From contig JANBQC010000111.1 of NCBI GenBank assembly GCA_027576995.1, forward strand, positions 1 through 58,348: a DNA stretch of 58,348 nt, in the 5' to 3' direction. Positions 33,964-44,396 of this stretch are shown piece after piece (position 1 is the stretch's first letter; the number at the start of each line of letters is the position of its first letter). This stretch comes from Dimargaris cristalligena (Eukaryota > Kickxellomycota > Dimargaritomycetes > Dimargaritales > Dimargaritaceae). The notes beneath the pieces were generated by a model, which ran no database searches, was not told the DNA's origin, and was given only the letters and a program-made list of their open reading frames with translations. The position numbers and the translations under genes are program-made.

Positions 33964-36900
33964 CTAAGCCTCCTCCTCTTCCCAGTGGTCAAAGTAGTCC
34001 TCGTAGTTTTCCATCAACAAATCGGAGGCCGGTTCGTCTTGCTGCACGGGGGCGTAGCGGTATTTGAACGACATGATCCGATCCCACAGATCCAATGGGT
34101 AGGCCAATAACCTCCGCCAGTCGATGGAATGGAGGAGAATCACCACCAGACCCGGCAGGGCCAACAGGGCGACCCCCACGGATTGGCGGCGGTTCTTAAG
34201 ACCCAGGTAAATAGCGCCGGCCAGCATGGCCGCGAATGGCAGGAAGAGCAGTAGGCGCAACGTGATACTGGCCGCCTTATCGGGGCAGTACACTTCCCGC
34301 GGTTTGTCGAGGGTAAGCCCCCCTTGGCATAACGACAGCGGGATTTTCCGGTACCCGCTGGACTTGAAATGGTAGTCCTGGCCCGGATCGCACTTATTAC
34401 TTTCGTCGGGCGGGGCGAGGCCGGGGACCAACACGCATTTGCCCGAGCCCGCCGGATCCCGTTCGAAATTATAGTCGCATTCGAAGTCCGTTTCGGTACA
34501 CGGGCAGTGCTTGATGACTTTTGGAGTAGGTTCGAACTCGTTACCGATATAGCAGTCGCGCCCTTCGATCCGGCGGTAGTATTGGATTTCCTGGCCGAAC
34601 AGACACTTGCCCTCCCGGTCCGCACTCGGGCTCCACAGTTCAAAATCGTCCGTCTCCTCGTTATTGTTATCCAAGACACACTGGAGGGTTTCGGTCCCGG
34701 TGAAATCGAGGGCCGTAACGATGAACCGTGGGGTGGCTTCGGTGGACAGCCCCATGAGCAGGAATTTACGGCTGGTCGATTGGGGCTCTGTGGTCATGGA
34801 CACGATGCGCTGTTTGGTGTGCGATAAAGCAAACACGAACTTGTGGAACGTATTGCCGTCGTCCAGGGAATACCAAACGTGATCGGTCGGTTCTTCGTCG
34901 TCGACTAGGAGCAGAATGGCCCCGTGGTCCCCAAACTCGTGTAAATGGGCCCCCTTCCGGATTTCCTTCCAGTTGAGGCCGGCATCGCGGGTTAGGAAGG
35001 TATCGCCATCCCGGTACGGAAGGAGACGGGAACCTACGTTGCCCACTCCGAGCATCAGGCCCACCGCGGAGGACGCACTCAGAATATTAACCGGATCGCT
35101 GCGCACCGTGAAGCTATTCAGGTGGAGGCCACACCCCTCCCCATCGCATTGGAAAGGGTGGCCTAGCGAGTCGCGGCCGGGCGCGGCTAAGGAACGCCAG
35201 CTCGCACCATTGTCGAATGATATACGGGACTGGATCTCTTTGGAAGCCGTTCCACCGCGCAGTAATTCCCGGGGGTTTCGGACTTGATTGACGAGGGCGA
35301 TGCCCTCGATTCCCGCCATCTTCTCGAAGTCCACGAGTCCTTGCTCGTTGCGGTTCACATAGGGCAAGGACGAGGTATAATAAGTACCATTGGAGTTGGA
35401 GGTAAATAACGTACCAAACTCAGCCCCCTGGGCATTACTAGTGGTAACATGCAGGAAGATGGCCCGTTCCTTGGAGTTGAGAACAGTATAGGCCTTGTTA
35501 ATGTCATGCACATTACCCGGCAGGTGGGCGGGGGCGAAGGTCTCCCCATTCATTGATAGTTGCAGGCGAAGATTACTGCCACCACCGGTGAATACGGCCA
35601 CCACCAAGTATTCCTCAATGATGGCGAAATGGACAATGTTATCAAACGGGGTGTGTACCGTGGCAAAATCATCGTCACTGGTCACAAACTGGCGGCGGGA
35701 CTGGGACAGGGTGAATTGGGACCCGTGCTTAGTGGCATATTCCTCGCAGAAGATGGTGCCGTGGGTGCGGGATATGAATTTATCCGTCTGGGCCCACTGG
35801 CAGCCCCGGGTATACTGATTCACCGCCGTCCAGTGCTGACCGTGGTTACGGGTAACGAGGGCCTCTTCGTGACAGGTGGAGGTGAACACGGAATCACACT
35901 CCACTCCGGCCAGGTAAATGATCCAACTGGGGTTATCCGGGTGAAAGAACATGTGGCGACTCGCGAACAGGCTGGACTCGTTCGGCACGCGAAGGGGCTG
36001 GAAGGTCTTGCCGCGGTCCTCCGTATAGTACTGTACCTTATCACTGGTGATGAAGTAGGCCCGCTGTTCAAGGTAGGGCTGTTTAACAATGGCGATCACC
36101 TTGCTGGCCTCCGTCAGGACCGGCTCCCAGGACAGTCCCTCGTTCAAACTACGCCACACTTTACCCTCCATCGTGCGAAGTAGGATGTGATTGGATCGAG
36201 GGAAATAGAAGGTTTCCACTACGGGACTATCGAAAAAGGACCAGTACTTGCGGATGCCGGGATTATCGTCGCACGCTTTTTCCACCGGTTCGGTCAGGTC
36301 GATTCCGCCTTCGCACTGGCTGGCGCTAATCTTGCGGTACCCGGTGCTGGCTTTGTAATGGGTTCCGGCTGGGCAATCGGCGGGCCGGCGGGGGTCTTGG
36401 CCGTAGAGTTGGCATATGCCGCGGTCGTTAAGCCAAAAATTGGCATCGCATTCGTAGTCCTCGCGGGTACATTTACAGGCGGATTCCTTTACTCGGGGCG
36501 GTTGGAATTCGCCACCGACTGAACAAATGACGTCGGCCTTGCGGCGCCAGTAGGCGATTTCCCGACCTAAATGACACGTGCTAGAGACATGGGAACCGGG
36601 CTTCCAGAGTTCAAAGTCGCTCCCCTTTTCGTTATTAGGCTCCAGTTTACAGCGACGGGGGGCTATCCCGGTAAAGTCCACCTGGATAAGTTCGGTATGG
36701 TGCTCGCCCGTGCGACTAATCTGATAGCCGATAATGAGCATCTTGAGACTGGTCGAATCCTTGACCGTAGTCAAAGTCGTGGCCCGAATAGGTCGGGAGG
36801 CGAATTGGTAGTCGGTCCAGGTGGCTCCCCGGTCCCAACTATAGGACAGCTTCTGGGTCTCCCGTTCGTCGTCGACCAACACCAAAAGGGCACCGTGATC

Positions 36901-39900
36901 TCCGAATTCGTACAAACTTTCGCCCCGGCGGATTTCCCGCCAGGTGCGTCCACCGTTGTGGGTCAAGTAGGTATTACCCTGCTCATACGGAAGTAGGCGG
37001 GTGCCTACATTGCCGACCCCCATCATCAGACCGGTAGCCGATGAGGCGCTGAAGACCGGGCCGGCGTCCCGCAGGTCGGTACGACTATGCAAGTGCAGCT
37101 GACAGGGGCCGTCCCCTTCCCCGTCCTTGTTACACTGGTAAGGGTCCCCGCGGGCGTCTTTGGCGGGCGCATTGAGGGGTCTCCATGTTCGTCCGTCATT
37201 GAACGAAATCACTGAACGCAACTGCTTCTTGCGACCGGGTTGGCCTAGCGCATCGACGTTACCCACCTGGTTAGCCATATCAATACCCTGTACACCCGCT
37301 ACACTGACCAGGTCCAGGTTCCCCTGGTGGTCCCGGTTACTGTCGACCAGCACCAAATTATAGTGGTAGATGTCAGTGTTGGACACAAACAGAGACCCGA
37401 ACTCGGAGTTGTGGGTGGCCGAGCGTTGGACGTCCAAGAAGATGGATCCCGTAGCGGACTGGAAAAGGGTGAATTGGTTCGGATGGATGCTAACCGAGGG
37501 CGGGAATTGGACCCGGTGGAAGGTGTCCAAATCCCCCGAGGTGTAGAGGGCCGTACCTCCGGCGAGTCCTTGGTCGGTGGCGACGAGCAGATAATTCTCC
37601 AGGACGAAAAAGTCGTGGATAAAGTTATACCATACATGAGGAGTCGCCCCCGGGGTAGTGTATTCCACCAGCTGCAGGGGGTTGTGTCGGTGGGACTCTT
37701 TCCCGCCTAGTCGTTGCCGATCGAGCTCGTCCTGTTCCACTTCCGAGCGTTTGTTACGGTAGGACGCGCATAAAATACCCCTGGGGTCTTTCTTGGGGAA
37801 TTTGCCCGTGGCGGTGAACACGCATTTGGTCGCGAAGGAATCAATTTCCTGCCACCCGGTATTACTGGAGTGGTGGTCGGTAAAGAAGATCCGGGTGTGG
37901 CAGTTGGGACAATTAGTACCGGCTATCAGGAGGAGGTACTCGGGTTCGGTCGGGTGGAACTGAAGGAAGGGTTCGATGCCCAGCTTGTTGGGTGGGGCGG
38001 GTAACGATAGAGAGCTGAAGGAGGCCCCCTGGTCGACCGAGTAGAAGAGTTTGTCGCCATCGACCAGGGCGTACATACGCTGGCTATCATACGGGTGGGC
38101 CGTGATAAAGATGACCGGACTGCGGTCACCCAAGAGACGGTCCCACTTGGCACCTTCATCGGTACTCCGCCAAAGTTCGCCACTGGAAGCCAGAAGGACC
38201 ACGGTAGACGATTGGTTGAAGTAAAGGTGGTTGACCACATCCCCGTGCAGAGTGGTAGAGTGGGACCGGATACCATTACTACCGCCGTTGTCACCGCCCT
38301 TGCCCGGACCATCGGGATCACCGACTACCCGCGGGCAGGGCTTCTCCACCGGCTCATCGAGACTCTTTCCCCCTTCGCGCAGACAAGAGTTGCCGGGCAC
38401 CAACCGATAGCCCGAGGAGCCCAGGAAACGATCACCCGCTTTGAGACACTCGCCCTTCGGGATTCGCTCGGCTCCGTTGGTAACGCACCGTTTTTGGGAT
38501 GGGCTCCAGACAAAATTATAGTCGCATTCAAAGTCTTCGTCCGTACAGGGACAGTCTTCCTTTTCGGGGACGGAGGGCTGGAATTTGTGGCCAATGTAAC
38601 AGTCGGACTTGGCTTTGACCCGCCAGAACGCGGACTTGTGGCCCATAATGCAGTCGGGGCCATCCTCGAGGTACCGGGCGTACCACTTGTCAAAATCGGA
38701 GCGGCTCGGGTGGTCCTTATCGAGCTTACATTGCCGGTCGTGCAGGGAACGTAGGTCCAGTTGGAATACCAGTGAATGACCGTAGTGGCGGTCCCGGTCG
38801 GCCGAGGTGGCCAAGAGCAGGAAACGCCTGGAGGTCGAGTCGGGGTCGGTGGTAAGGACCTGGGCCCGGACATTGATATCCAAATCCAGGCGGTGCCACC
38901 GGTCGCCCCGGTCAGTGCTGTACCAGAGGTGGTCCACGGGCTTTTCATCGTCAATGGCTACAATCAGCGCACCGGAGTCGCCGAACTCGTACATGTGCGC
39001 CTCTTCGCGTACCACGCGCCAGGTTAAACCCCCGTCGGCACTAAGGAACGTATCGCCTTGGTTGTAGGGCAGGAGATAGGCGCCGACATTGCCCACGCCC
39101 ATGAGTAAGCCGGGCGCGGCCCGGGAGGAGTACACCCGACCCAGGTTAGCGTTGTCGGTGACCGAGTGCAGATGCAGGGCACAGTTCCCGGACTGCCAGC
39201 TAGTCCGATCGCTGTTTCCGTCTTTAGTACAGGGGTAGGCACGTCCCTTGGTGTCTTTCGTGGGGGGTTTGAGGTACGACCAGTGGCTCCCGTCATCAAA
39301 AGAGATGCGGGTCTGGAGTTTCTTGGCCAATCGACCGGGGTTGCGCTGGATCTCCTCCCAGTTACTGACGGAATTGGCTAGTATGATCCCTTCGATAGCC
39401 TTGACCCGCTCCGTGTCAACCAGGCCCAGAATGTTAAGGTTAATGTGCTCCAGCGCAGTGGTGAATAGAGTGCCGTCCGAGTTGGACCGGAACAGGGTGG
39501 CGAAGGAGGGGCTATCGCTTAGATGGATGGCCACCAGTAAGGCGTCGCGGGTCGACTCCAGTACGGTGTATCCGTTCTCTTTCCACCCGTGGGTATCGGG
39601 TAATTGGGCCTCGCCCCAGGTCCGGCCGTCGGTGGTAATGAACAAGTCGGTTTCCCGGGTTTGGGGGTGTTTAATGGCCACGGAGAGGAACGAGCCGCCC
39701 TCCGACATACCCAGGATTCCCCCTACGGGGCGATCCAGGCCAAAGTCGACCACTTTTTTGGACCGGAAGAAGTCTTCGGTCGTCACCAGCCGGTGGTCTT
39801 CCACCGCGCGGATCCGGCTAACCCCCAGCCAGCCCAGGATCGAGTTGGTGTCCTGCTTGGGGGTGGAGGCCGCCGAGGTCGGATTATACTCGATACAGTA

Positions 39901-40533
39901 CAGGGCCTGACTGGGCATCTTATCGAATTCGGGTTTAGCGTGGGCCCACATGCACTCGGTCATGGACTGGGGCAGGGCCTTGGGCTCCGAAGCGAAGGAA
40001 TTTTCGGTGTAGTAGATCCGATCGAGGCAAGACTGGGAGTGGATGCCCCCGAACAGCGTGCTTCCTCCGCCCTGGGGGTCATCGTGGCACTCCATACCCA
40101 CGTACAAAATGTTGTTGGGGAAGGTGGCATGGAAACGGAACACCGGACCGCTTTCGGCGGGGGCTTCGGGAACAGCCATCGACTTCCAGTGGATACCGCG
40201 ATCCGTGGTTTTGTAGTGAGTCTTGCTTCCGGTGATGGCAAAGGCTACTTCCGGGTCATACGGGTGAAGGACCACATCAATGAGCTTACCCTCCGGGATA
40301 GGCTTATCGACCCGGACCCAGGTTTTACCCTCGTCGGCCGACCGGTGAAGGTTACCCAGGTAGGAGTCGAAGTAGAGCACGACCTCCGAGTCGGTGAAGT
40401 AGGATAGTTTCGTGGGCGGGTACGTGAATTCAGTACGAGAGACTTGAGGCTGGCCAGAGGCGGAGACCCAGGCAGCACCCAGGCCGCTGAGAAGCAGAAG
40501 CCAGGGGCCAACGAGGCGGCGTACTGGCGCCAT
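33964..40533 (-). CDS. VPS10/sortilin receptor with three ectodomain repeats
   Basis: Intronless 2189-residue type I membrane receptor that sorts hydrolases from the trans-Golgi to the vacuole or endosome. A signal peptide is visible (APVRRLVGPWLLLLSGLGAAW, about residues 2-26). Three tandem Vps10 ectodomains follow (about 30-735, 755-1400, 1420-2085). Each has a beta-propeller with Asp-box-like S.DGG.TW or R.DGG.TW motifs and a Cys-rich 10CC module with a C.C...DFECDYNF-type core. A Gly-rich linker separates repeats 1 and 2. A transmembrane helix lies at about 2090-2112, followed by KNRR. A second hydrophobic stretch (about 2119-2136) leaves topology uncertain. The short acidic tail (ending HWEEEEA) carries YAPV, a YxxPhi-type sorting signal. 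Yeast Vps10 has two ectodomains, sortilin one. It is head-to-head with the neurochondrin gene. Confidence 0.95.
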   Translation of the reverse strand: MAPVRRLVGPWLLLLSGLGAAWVSASGQPQVSRTEFTYPPTKLSYFTDSEVVLYFDSYLGNLHRSADEGKTWVRVDKPIPEGKLIDVVLHPYDPEVAFAITGSKTHYKTTDRGIHWKSMAVPEAPAESGPVFRFHATFPNNILYVGMECHDDPQGGGSTLFGGIHSQSCLDRIYYTENSFASEPKALPQSMTECMWAHAKPEFDKMPSQALYCIEYNPTSAASTPKQDTNSILGWLGVSRIRAVEDHRLVTTEDFFRSKKVVDFGLDRPVGGILGMSEGGSFLSVAIKHPQTRETDLFITTDGRTWGEAQLPDTHGWKENGYTVLESTRDALLVAIHLSDSPSFATLFRSNSDGTLFTTALEHINLNILGLVDTERVKAIEGIILANSVSNWEEIQRNPGRLAKKLQTRISFDDGSHWSYLKPPTKDTKGRAYPCTKDGNSDRTSWQSGNCALHLHSVTDNANLGRVYSSRAAPGLLMGVGNVGAYLLPYNQGDTFLSADGGLTWRVVREEAHMYEFGDSGALIVAIDDEKPVDHLWYSTDRGDRWHRLDLDINVRAQVLTTDPDSTSRRFLLLATSADRDRHYGHSLVFQLDLRSLHDRQCKLDKDHPSRSDFDKWYARYLEDGPDCIMGHKSAFWRVKAKSDCYIGHKFQPSVPEKEDCPCTDEDFECDYNFVWSPSQKRCVTNGAERIPKGECLKAGDRFLGSSGYRLVPGNSCLREGGKSLDEPVEKPCPRVVGDPDGPGKGGDNGGSNGIRSHSTTLHGDVVNHLYFNQSSTVVLLASSGELWRSTDEGAKWDRLLGDRSPVIFITAHPYDSQRMYALVDGDKLFYSVDQGASFSSLSLPAPPNKLGIEPFLQFHPTEPEYLLLIAGTNCPNCHTRIFFTDHHSSNTGWQEIDSFATKCVFTATGKFPKKDPRGILCASYRNKRSEVEQDELDRQRLGGKESHRHNPLQLVEYTTPGATPHVWYNFIHDFFVLENYLLVATDQGLAGGTALYTSGDLDTFHRVQFPPSVSIHPNQFTLFQSATGSIFLDVQRSATHNSEFGSLFVSNTDIYHYNLVLVDSNRDHQGNLDLVSVAGVQGIDMANQVGNVDALGQPGRKKQLRSVISFNDGRTWRPLNAPAKDARGDPYQCNKDGEGDGPCQLHLHSRTDLRDAGPVFSASSATGLMMGVGNVGTRLLPYEQGNTYLTHNGGRTWREIRRGESLYEFGDHGALLVLVDDERETQKLSYSWDRGATWTDYQFASRPIRATTLTTVKDSTSLKMLIIGYQISRTGEHHTELIQVDFTGIAPRRCKLEPNNEKGSDFELWKPGSHVSSTCHLGREIAYWRRKADVICSVGGEFQPPRVKESACKCTREDYECDANFWLNDRGICQLYGQDPRRPADCPAGTHYKASTGYRKISASQCEGGIDLTEPVEKACDDNPGIRKYWSFFDSPVVETFYFPRSNHILLRTMEGKVWRSLNEGLSWEPVLTEASKVIAIVKQPYLEQRAYFITSDKVQYYTEDRGKTFQPLRVPNESSLFASRHMFFHPDNPSWIIYLAGVECDSVFTSTCHEEALVTRNHGQHWTAVNQYTRGCQWAQTDKFISRTHGTIFCEEYATKHGSQFTLSQSRRQFVTSDDDFATVHTPFDNIVHFAIIEEYLVVAVFTGGGSNLRLQLSMNGETFAPAHLPGNVHDINKAYTVLNSKERAIFLHVTTSNAQGAEFGTLFTSNSNGTYYTSSLPYVNRNEQGLVDFEKMAGIEGIALVNQVRNPRELLRGGTASKEIQSRISFDNGASWRSLAAPGRDSLGHPFQCDGEGCGLHLNSFTVRSDPVNILSASSAVGLMLGVGNVGSRLLPYRDGDTFLTRDAGLNWKEIRKGAHLHEFGDHGAILLLVDDEEPTDHVWYSLDDGNTFHKFVFALSHTKQRIVSMTTEPQSTSRKFLLMGLSTEATPRFIVTALDFTGTETLQCVLDNNNEETDDFELWSPSADREGKCLFGQEIQYYRRIEGRDCYIGNEFEPTPKVIKHCPCTETDFECDYNFERDPAGSGKCVLVPGLAPPDESNKCDPGQDYHFKSSGYRKIPLSLCQGGLTLDKPREVYCPDKAASITLRLLLFLPFAAMLAGAIYLGLKNRRQSVGVALLALPGLVVILLHSIDWRRLLAYPLDLWDRIMSFKYRYAPVQQDEPASDLLMENYEDYFDHWEEEEA

Positions 40534-41268
40534 GCTGAACGCGAAACTAGGCCGCCGAACACAGCGAATTGAGGGGGGAGGAGTCTATCGAGTAAGGCGT
40601 TCGATTAGGGAGGGGTGAAAAAGGGTAGTGGCGAGGAATGGCCGGCTCGATGCAGTAGAAGGTAGGAATGCACTGGGGACCGTGGTTTCCAGCAGTGCTT
40701 GGCGCTGATAATAATTACAAAGGGAGTTGGCGTCGTCCGTTAGGCGAAGGTTCTCAACGAGCGAGGGAATCGCGCTACAGGAGCATAGGGAATATAGTTC
40801 CGGAAAAGAAGGCAACGGGAAACAAGATGGAAAGGCCAAGTGGAAGGCCCGATACAACAAGGGAACCCTTGGGCTAATTAGCAGCCACTGAGCGTGACCT
40901 CTAAATGTAGCCAGGGCATTGCATTGTGTGGGCTTGGCTTGGATTGCAGGTTATCTGCTTACATCACCAACCAGGCCTACTCTACCGATAAGGAGTCCTG
41001 ACTTAATAAGCTCCGCTCTAATGGATCACATGATCAGCCGCACCAATCTGGTGGTATGTCTCCTCTCTCTTACCTTATAAATCCAGCCTAACCATATACT
41101 CGCTATGAAGGTAACTCATTCAAGTCTAGCCCTGGTATTTTCTAATACGACCATATTGGCCTCTGCCAACTAAAGGCTTCCGAACATTCCTTCAATTCCC
41201 CGACCTTACTTTGCATGCCCCCCTTTGACTTTACTCGCTATTAACCCTACTTTAAATTTGCCACTCCA
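40534..41268. other. Bidirectional promoter of VPS10 and the neurochondrin gene
   Basis: 735 bases between two head-to-head genes. A TATAAA-like sequence (CTTATAAATCC) lies near 41083, about 180 bases before the plus-strand start. No RNA gene or accepted frame was found. Confidence 0.5.
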
Positions 41269-43546
41269 ATGGCGGACGCACAAAATTCCTCGCCGTCAGC
41301 CGCCACGACGAGTCAGCTGGCGAATGCCCCGTCCCCTGAACTTCTGGCCCGCTGCTTGGCTCTGCTCAGACCTCCTCGGTCGGACGAAGAGAAATTCGCC
41401 GGCCTCCTCCTCGTCACCAAAGTCGTCCAACCCCACGACACTGCCTCCCTCTCCTCTGTTCTGCGCAATCTAGACCTGCAGTTTATCGACCGCCTCCTCA
41501 AGTCGACAACAACCACCACCGATTATCAATCCCACCAGGAACTGGCTCTATTGGTAGTGGCTAGCTTTTGTAACCATACCCAGTTCCTGGACCATGCGGG
41601 GCTTATAAACCTAGTACCTGCTGTAGCCCGGGTGTTCGTCCAAAGTATGCTGAACGGACCCACTGACCTGCAGCAGGATAGTCTGCCTATACTGGTTCAG
41701 CTCGCTACTACCGATTCAGGATTAGCCCTTATGATCGATTCGCTGGACAATGGAACGGCCCTGGTTCGCGCCGTAGCGGATCTCCTGGGACAAGCCGAAA
41801 TCAGCGAAGGTACCGTAAATCTATGTGTGGCACTTTTGCGGCGCATTCTGAGTGGTGCTCCCCAAAAGGTGGATACGCCGAGTCTTATTTCGCGTATCAG
41901 TGTATGGTCACTCGCCCTGGATCGTGTTGCGACTTTATTTTACCAGCGCCACAGCGCTCTGAAATTCACGTTGCAGAACTGCCTATGCGAAGCGCTATCG
42001 GCCATTCCCGACGATCAAACCACCATGTTTGATGCATGGCTTCGTTCGGGGGATGTGCGCCTTGATCCTATGAGTGAAAAATCCACCGCCCTACTCTATC
42101 GTTCCCTCCTGCGTATCAAACTAGCCATCATGGATATCCAACGACGCAACACCGATACCTATGACGCCAAAGACATTGGCATCCTCCTTACCGCCCAACT
42201 ACTAAGGCTCTTGGGCGAACATTTTATCCTACCTGTGGGGTCCCCTCTACTGCCCTGGTCCCTCGCTGCGGTCGATAATATTATAAAGCAAGACAACGAA
42301 TCTACGGATCCCCTAGTCGAGGATACCACCCAACCCGCCCCAGATGATGTTGACGGAACTCCACCCCGCACCAACGTCGAAAAGTTTATACCCCTCGCCA
42401 TTGGCATGGCTGGCGTCGAACTACGCATGCTCCTTGATGAACGGCTCATCTGTCCCCCTGGCGGGGCTCTGGACGAACTCGCTGCTAAGCGCCAGGAATG
42501 GCTCGTTCCTGCTTGTCTAGAAATCCTCGAAACGGGCATCCGGCTACTCACCCTGGTGGAAGATGATGCCTTGCCCGAACTTCCCGCTGATATCTCGACT
42601 CTGAGCCCCGCCCGGTGGACTGAGGCTAACCGACTGACCCAGCTTGTTTGCTATGTAATTAGCCGGCAGTCCAGCGAAGAAATTCTGGCCTGGTTGATAC
42701 GGCTGAAGGACACCTTTGCCGCCACCGTCGAGTTCCTCGAAGAAATGATGGTAAGTATTGTATTATATCCCACATGCGTGGTTCTTCTGGCGTATTAAAA
42801 GGCACTCCGTTGACTATTTATTTACCTGTATGGGTGCCGCCTCCTCCTCCAGGATATCTCCCACCGGCCACATTTGACCAGGTACATTCCCACAGGGACT
42901 CCCATCGCCGCTAATTGATACTCCCTATTGCTAATGCCTAATTACTATTCGCCATTGAATTGCACCCATCGCTCGACCACCATCAGAGTCGATCTGGCCT
43001 TGAGAACCTTGCTCGGGATCTGGTTGGCATTGCTGTATTCCGGGTACTCTGCTGCTGGCTAAGTCAGGACTTCTCCCTTCTCAAGGATTACCCGCAAATG
43101 ATCAGTATTTTCGGGAACATTGTCCAAACTAGGTAGGTTATTCTGGTGATTTGATTGGAAACTCGATAGCCATATATCTCTTACGCTGCAGTTACCATTT
43201 AAGCGTACCTCCTCCCCCCCCTCCTAAGAACCACCGACATTGAGGAAATTAGATATTACGGCTTAAATGGGCCACACTATGGGCATTTACTAACCTCTAT
43301 TGTTTTACAATGTATATGTCCCCCCTTTCCTTTACTAGTCAATCGGATCTATTATCGGATAGTTGGGAGCCCATTTTGTCCCTTATGATTCCCCCTGTCC
43401 ACCTTTGGGTGTCAATCATCGAAGATACGGAGGCTGACCAGTCTACCACGCCCCTGGAGATTATCTCGCAGTCGAATCGGGACGAGGTTCTGCAGATGGC
43501 TTCTATATTAAGAAAGCGCTTCCCTGATAGTGCATTCCATCAATAG
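41269..43546 (+). CDS. Neurochondrin-family protein
   Basis: Predicted 611-residue helical-repeat protein. Three exons: 41269-42750, 42987-43132, 43339-43546, all in phase; the second donor is GTAGGT. The N-terminal signature ELLARCLALLRPPRSDEEKF followed by AGLLLVTKVVQ closely resembles the start of animal neurochondrin (LL...SDAEQFAALLLVTK). The rest is an ARM/HEAT-like array with the family's LALLVVASFC block near residue 95. An acidic loop (about 345-365) interrupts it. In animals neurochondrin is a cytosolic protein implicated in signalling and neurite outgrowth; the fungal role is poorly known. No membrane segment is evident. Confidence 0.85.
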
Positions 43547-44396
43547 GCAAAATGTTAAATAGCTTTAGAACCTTAACCCAATGGCTTATTCGAGCCTGCC
43601 GTTGTTATGCTTACCAACCACAGTTAATACGTTATTAATTAGTAATCTGATTAAAACCCTATGCCATTGCATCAATGCTGATAATCTGCCGAACTGGTGG
43701 GAGGTGGTAAATTGATATTTCTCGCTTATGTTGGTCACTTGAGACTAGTGCGGCGGATCTTTGGGGCCATCGATTCCCACTTAATTGGATGGCCAGCATT
43801 TACTACCTGGGTTTATCTAGAAACAGGGCAGTATGCGTTAATATCCCCGAGCTGAAAGTGTAATTTTTTGAGCATTTATGATATGGACCAACAGGTATTT
43901 ATTAAGAGAGGCCACTATAGCGTGTGCTACACTTCAGTCCGTAAACTTACGGATTGAGTTGGTGTCGAAATTGCCGATATGTCTAAATTTCCGAAAAAGA
44001 TGAAACAGAGGGTTTCTCACTCTGCCGGGACCTCCTCTTCCCTGTCAATAGCACTGAAGTGGCCAGATCCCGTCACGCGACCTCGCCTGGTAAGTGTGGG
44101 CGCTTTCCCTTCGCTTGGAAACCTCCCCACGATTCATTCTCTCTCGGCTCCGCCGGCCTGGGTTACCGTGCAATGCCTTTCTCTCGTTTTATAGCACTCT
44201 TTTCGTATCCACTCCACACCAATATCCCCAAGTCGGTTAACCCTGTATTAAACCGCTTTCCCCTTATTATACCTATTTAACCCGTTCAGTTTTGAAGGTA
44301 GTTCGCCCGCTCCTCTCTACTTCCCCAACTTCCTGATACACTTAGCGTGTCCACCTCCCTTATCTCTCTCCTAATCATCACCATTCAGTAGCTGGG
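43547..44396. other. AMPK-beta upstream region with a possible 5' exon
   Basis: Contains a near-perfect 16-base palindrome TCCGTAAACTTACGGA (43938-43953). A 37-codon frame then runs from 43979 to a strong GTAAGTG donor at 44090, and acceptors lie at 44345 (ACACTTAG) and near 44390 (ATTCAG). This fits a 5' UTR intron of the beta-subunit gene. Splicing to 44346 would instead make an in-frame N-terminal extension. 43547-43930 is featureless. Confidence 0.45.
43938..43953. promoter_or_regulatory. Short palindrome upstream of the AMPK beta gene
   Basis: TCCGTAA and TTACGGA flank a central AC, giving a dyad suited to a dimeric transcription factor. It sits 25 bases before an upstream ATG and about 450 bases before the main start. 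No factor is assigned. Confidence 0.35.

Noticed and set aside
34369..40407. Many long plus-strand frames opposite VPS10
   Set aside because: They are antisense shadows of GC-rich coding sequence and have no independent family similarity.
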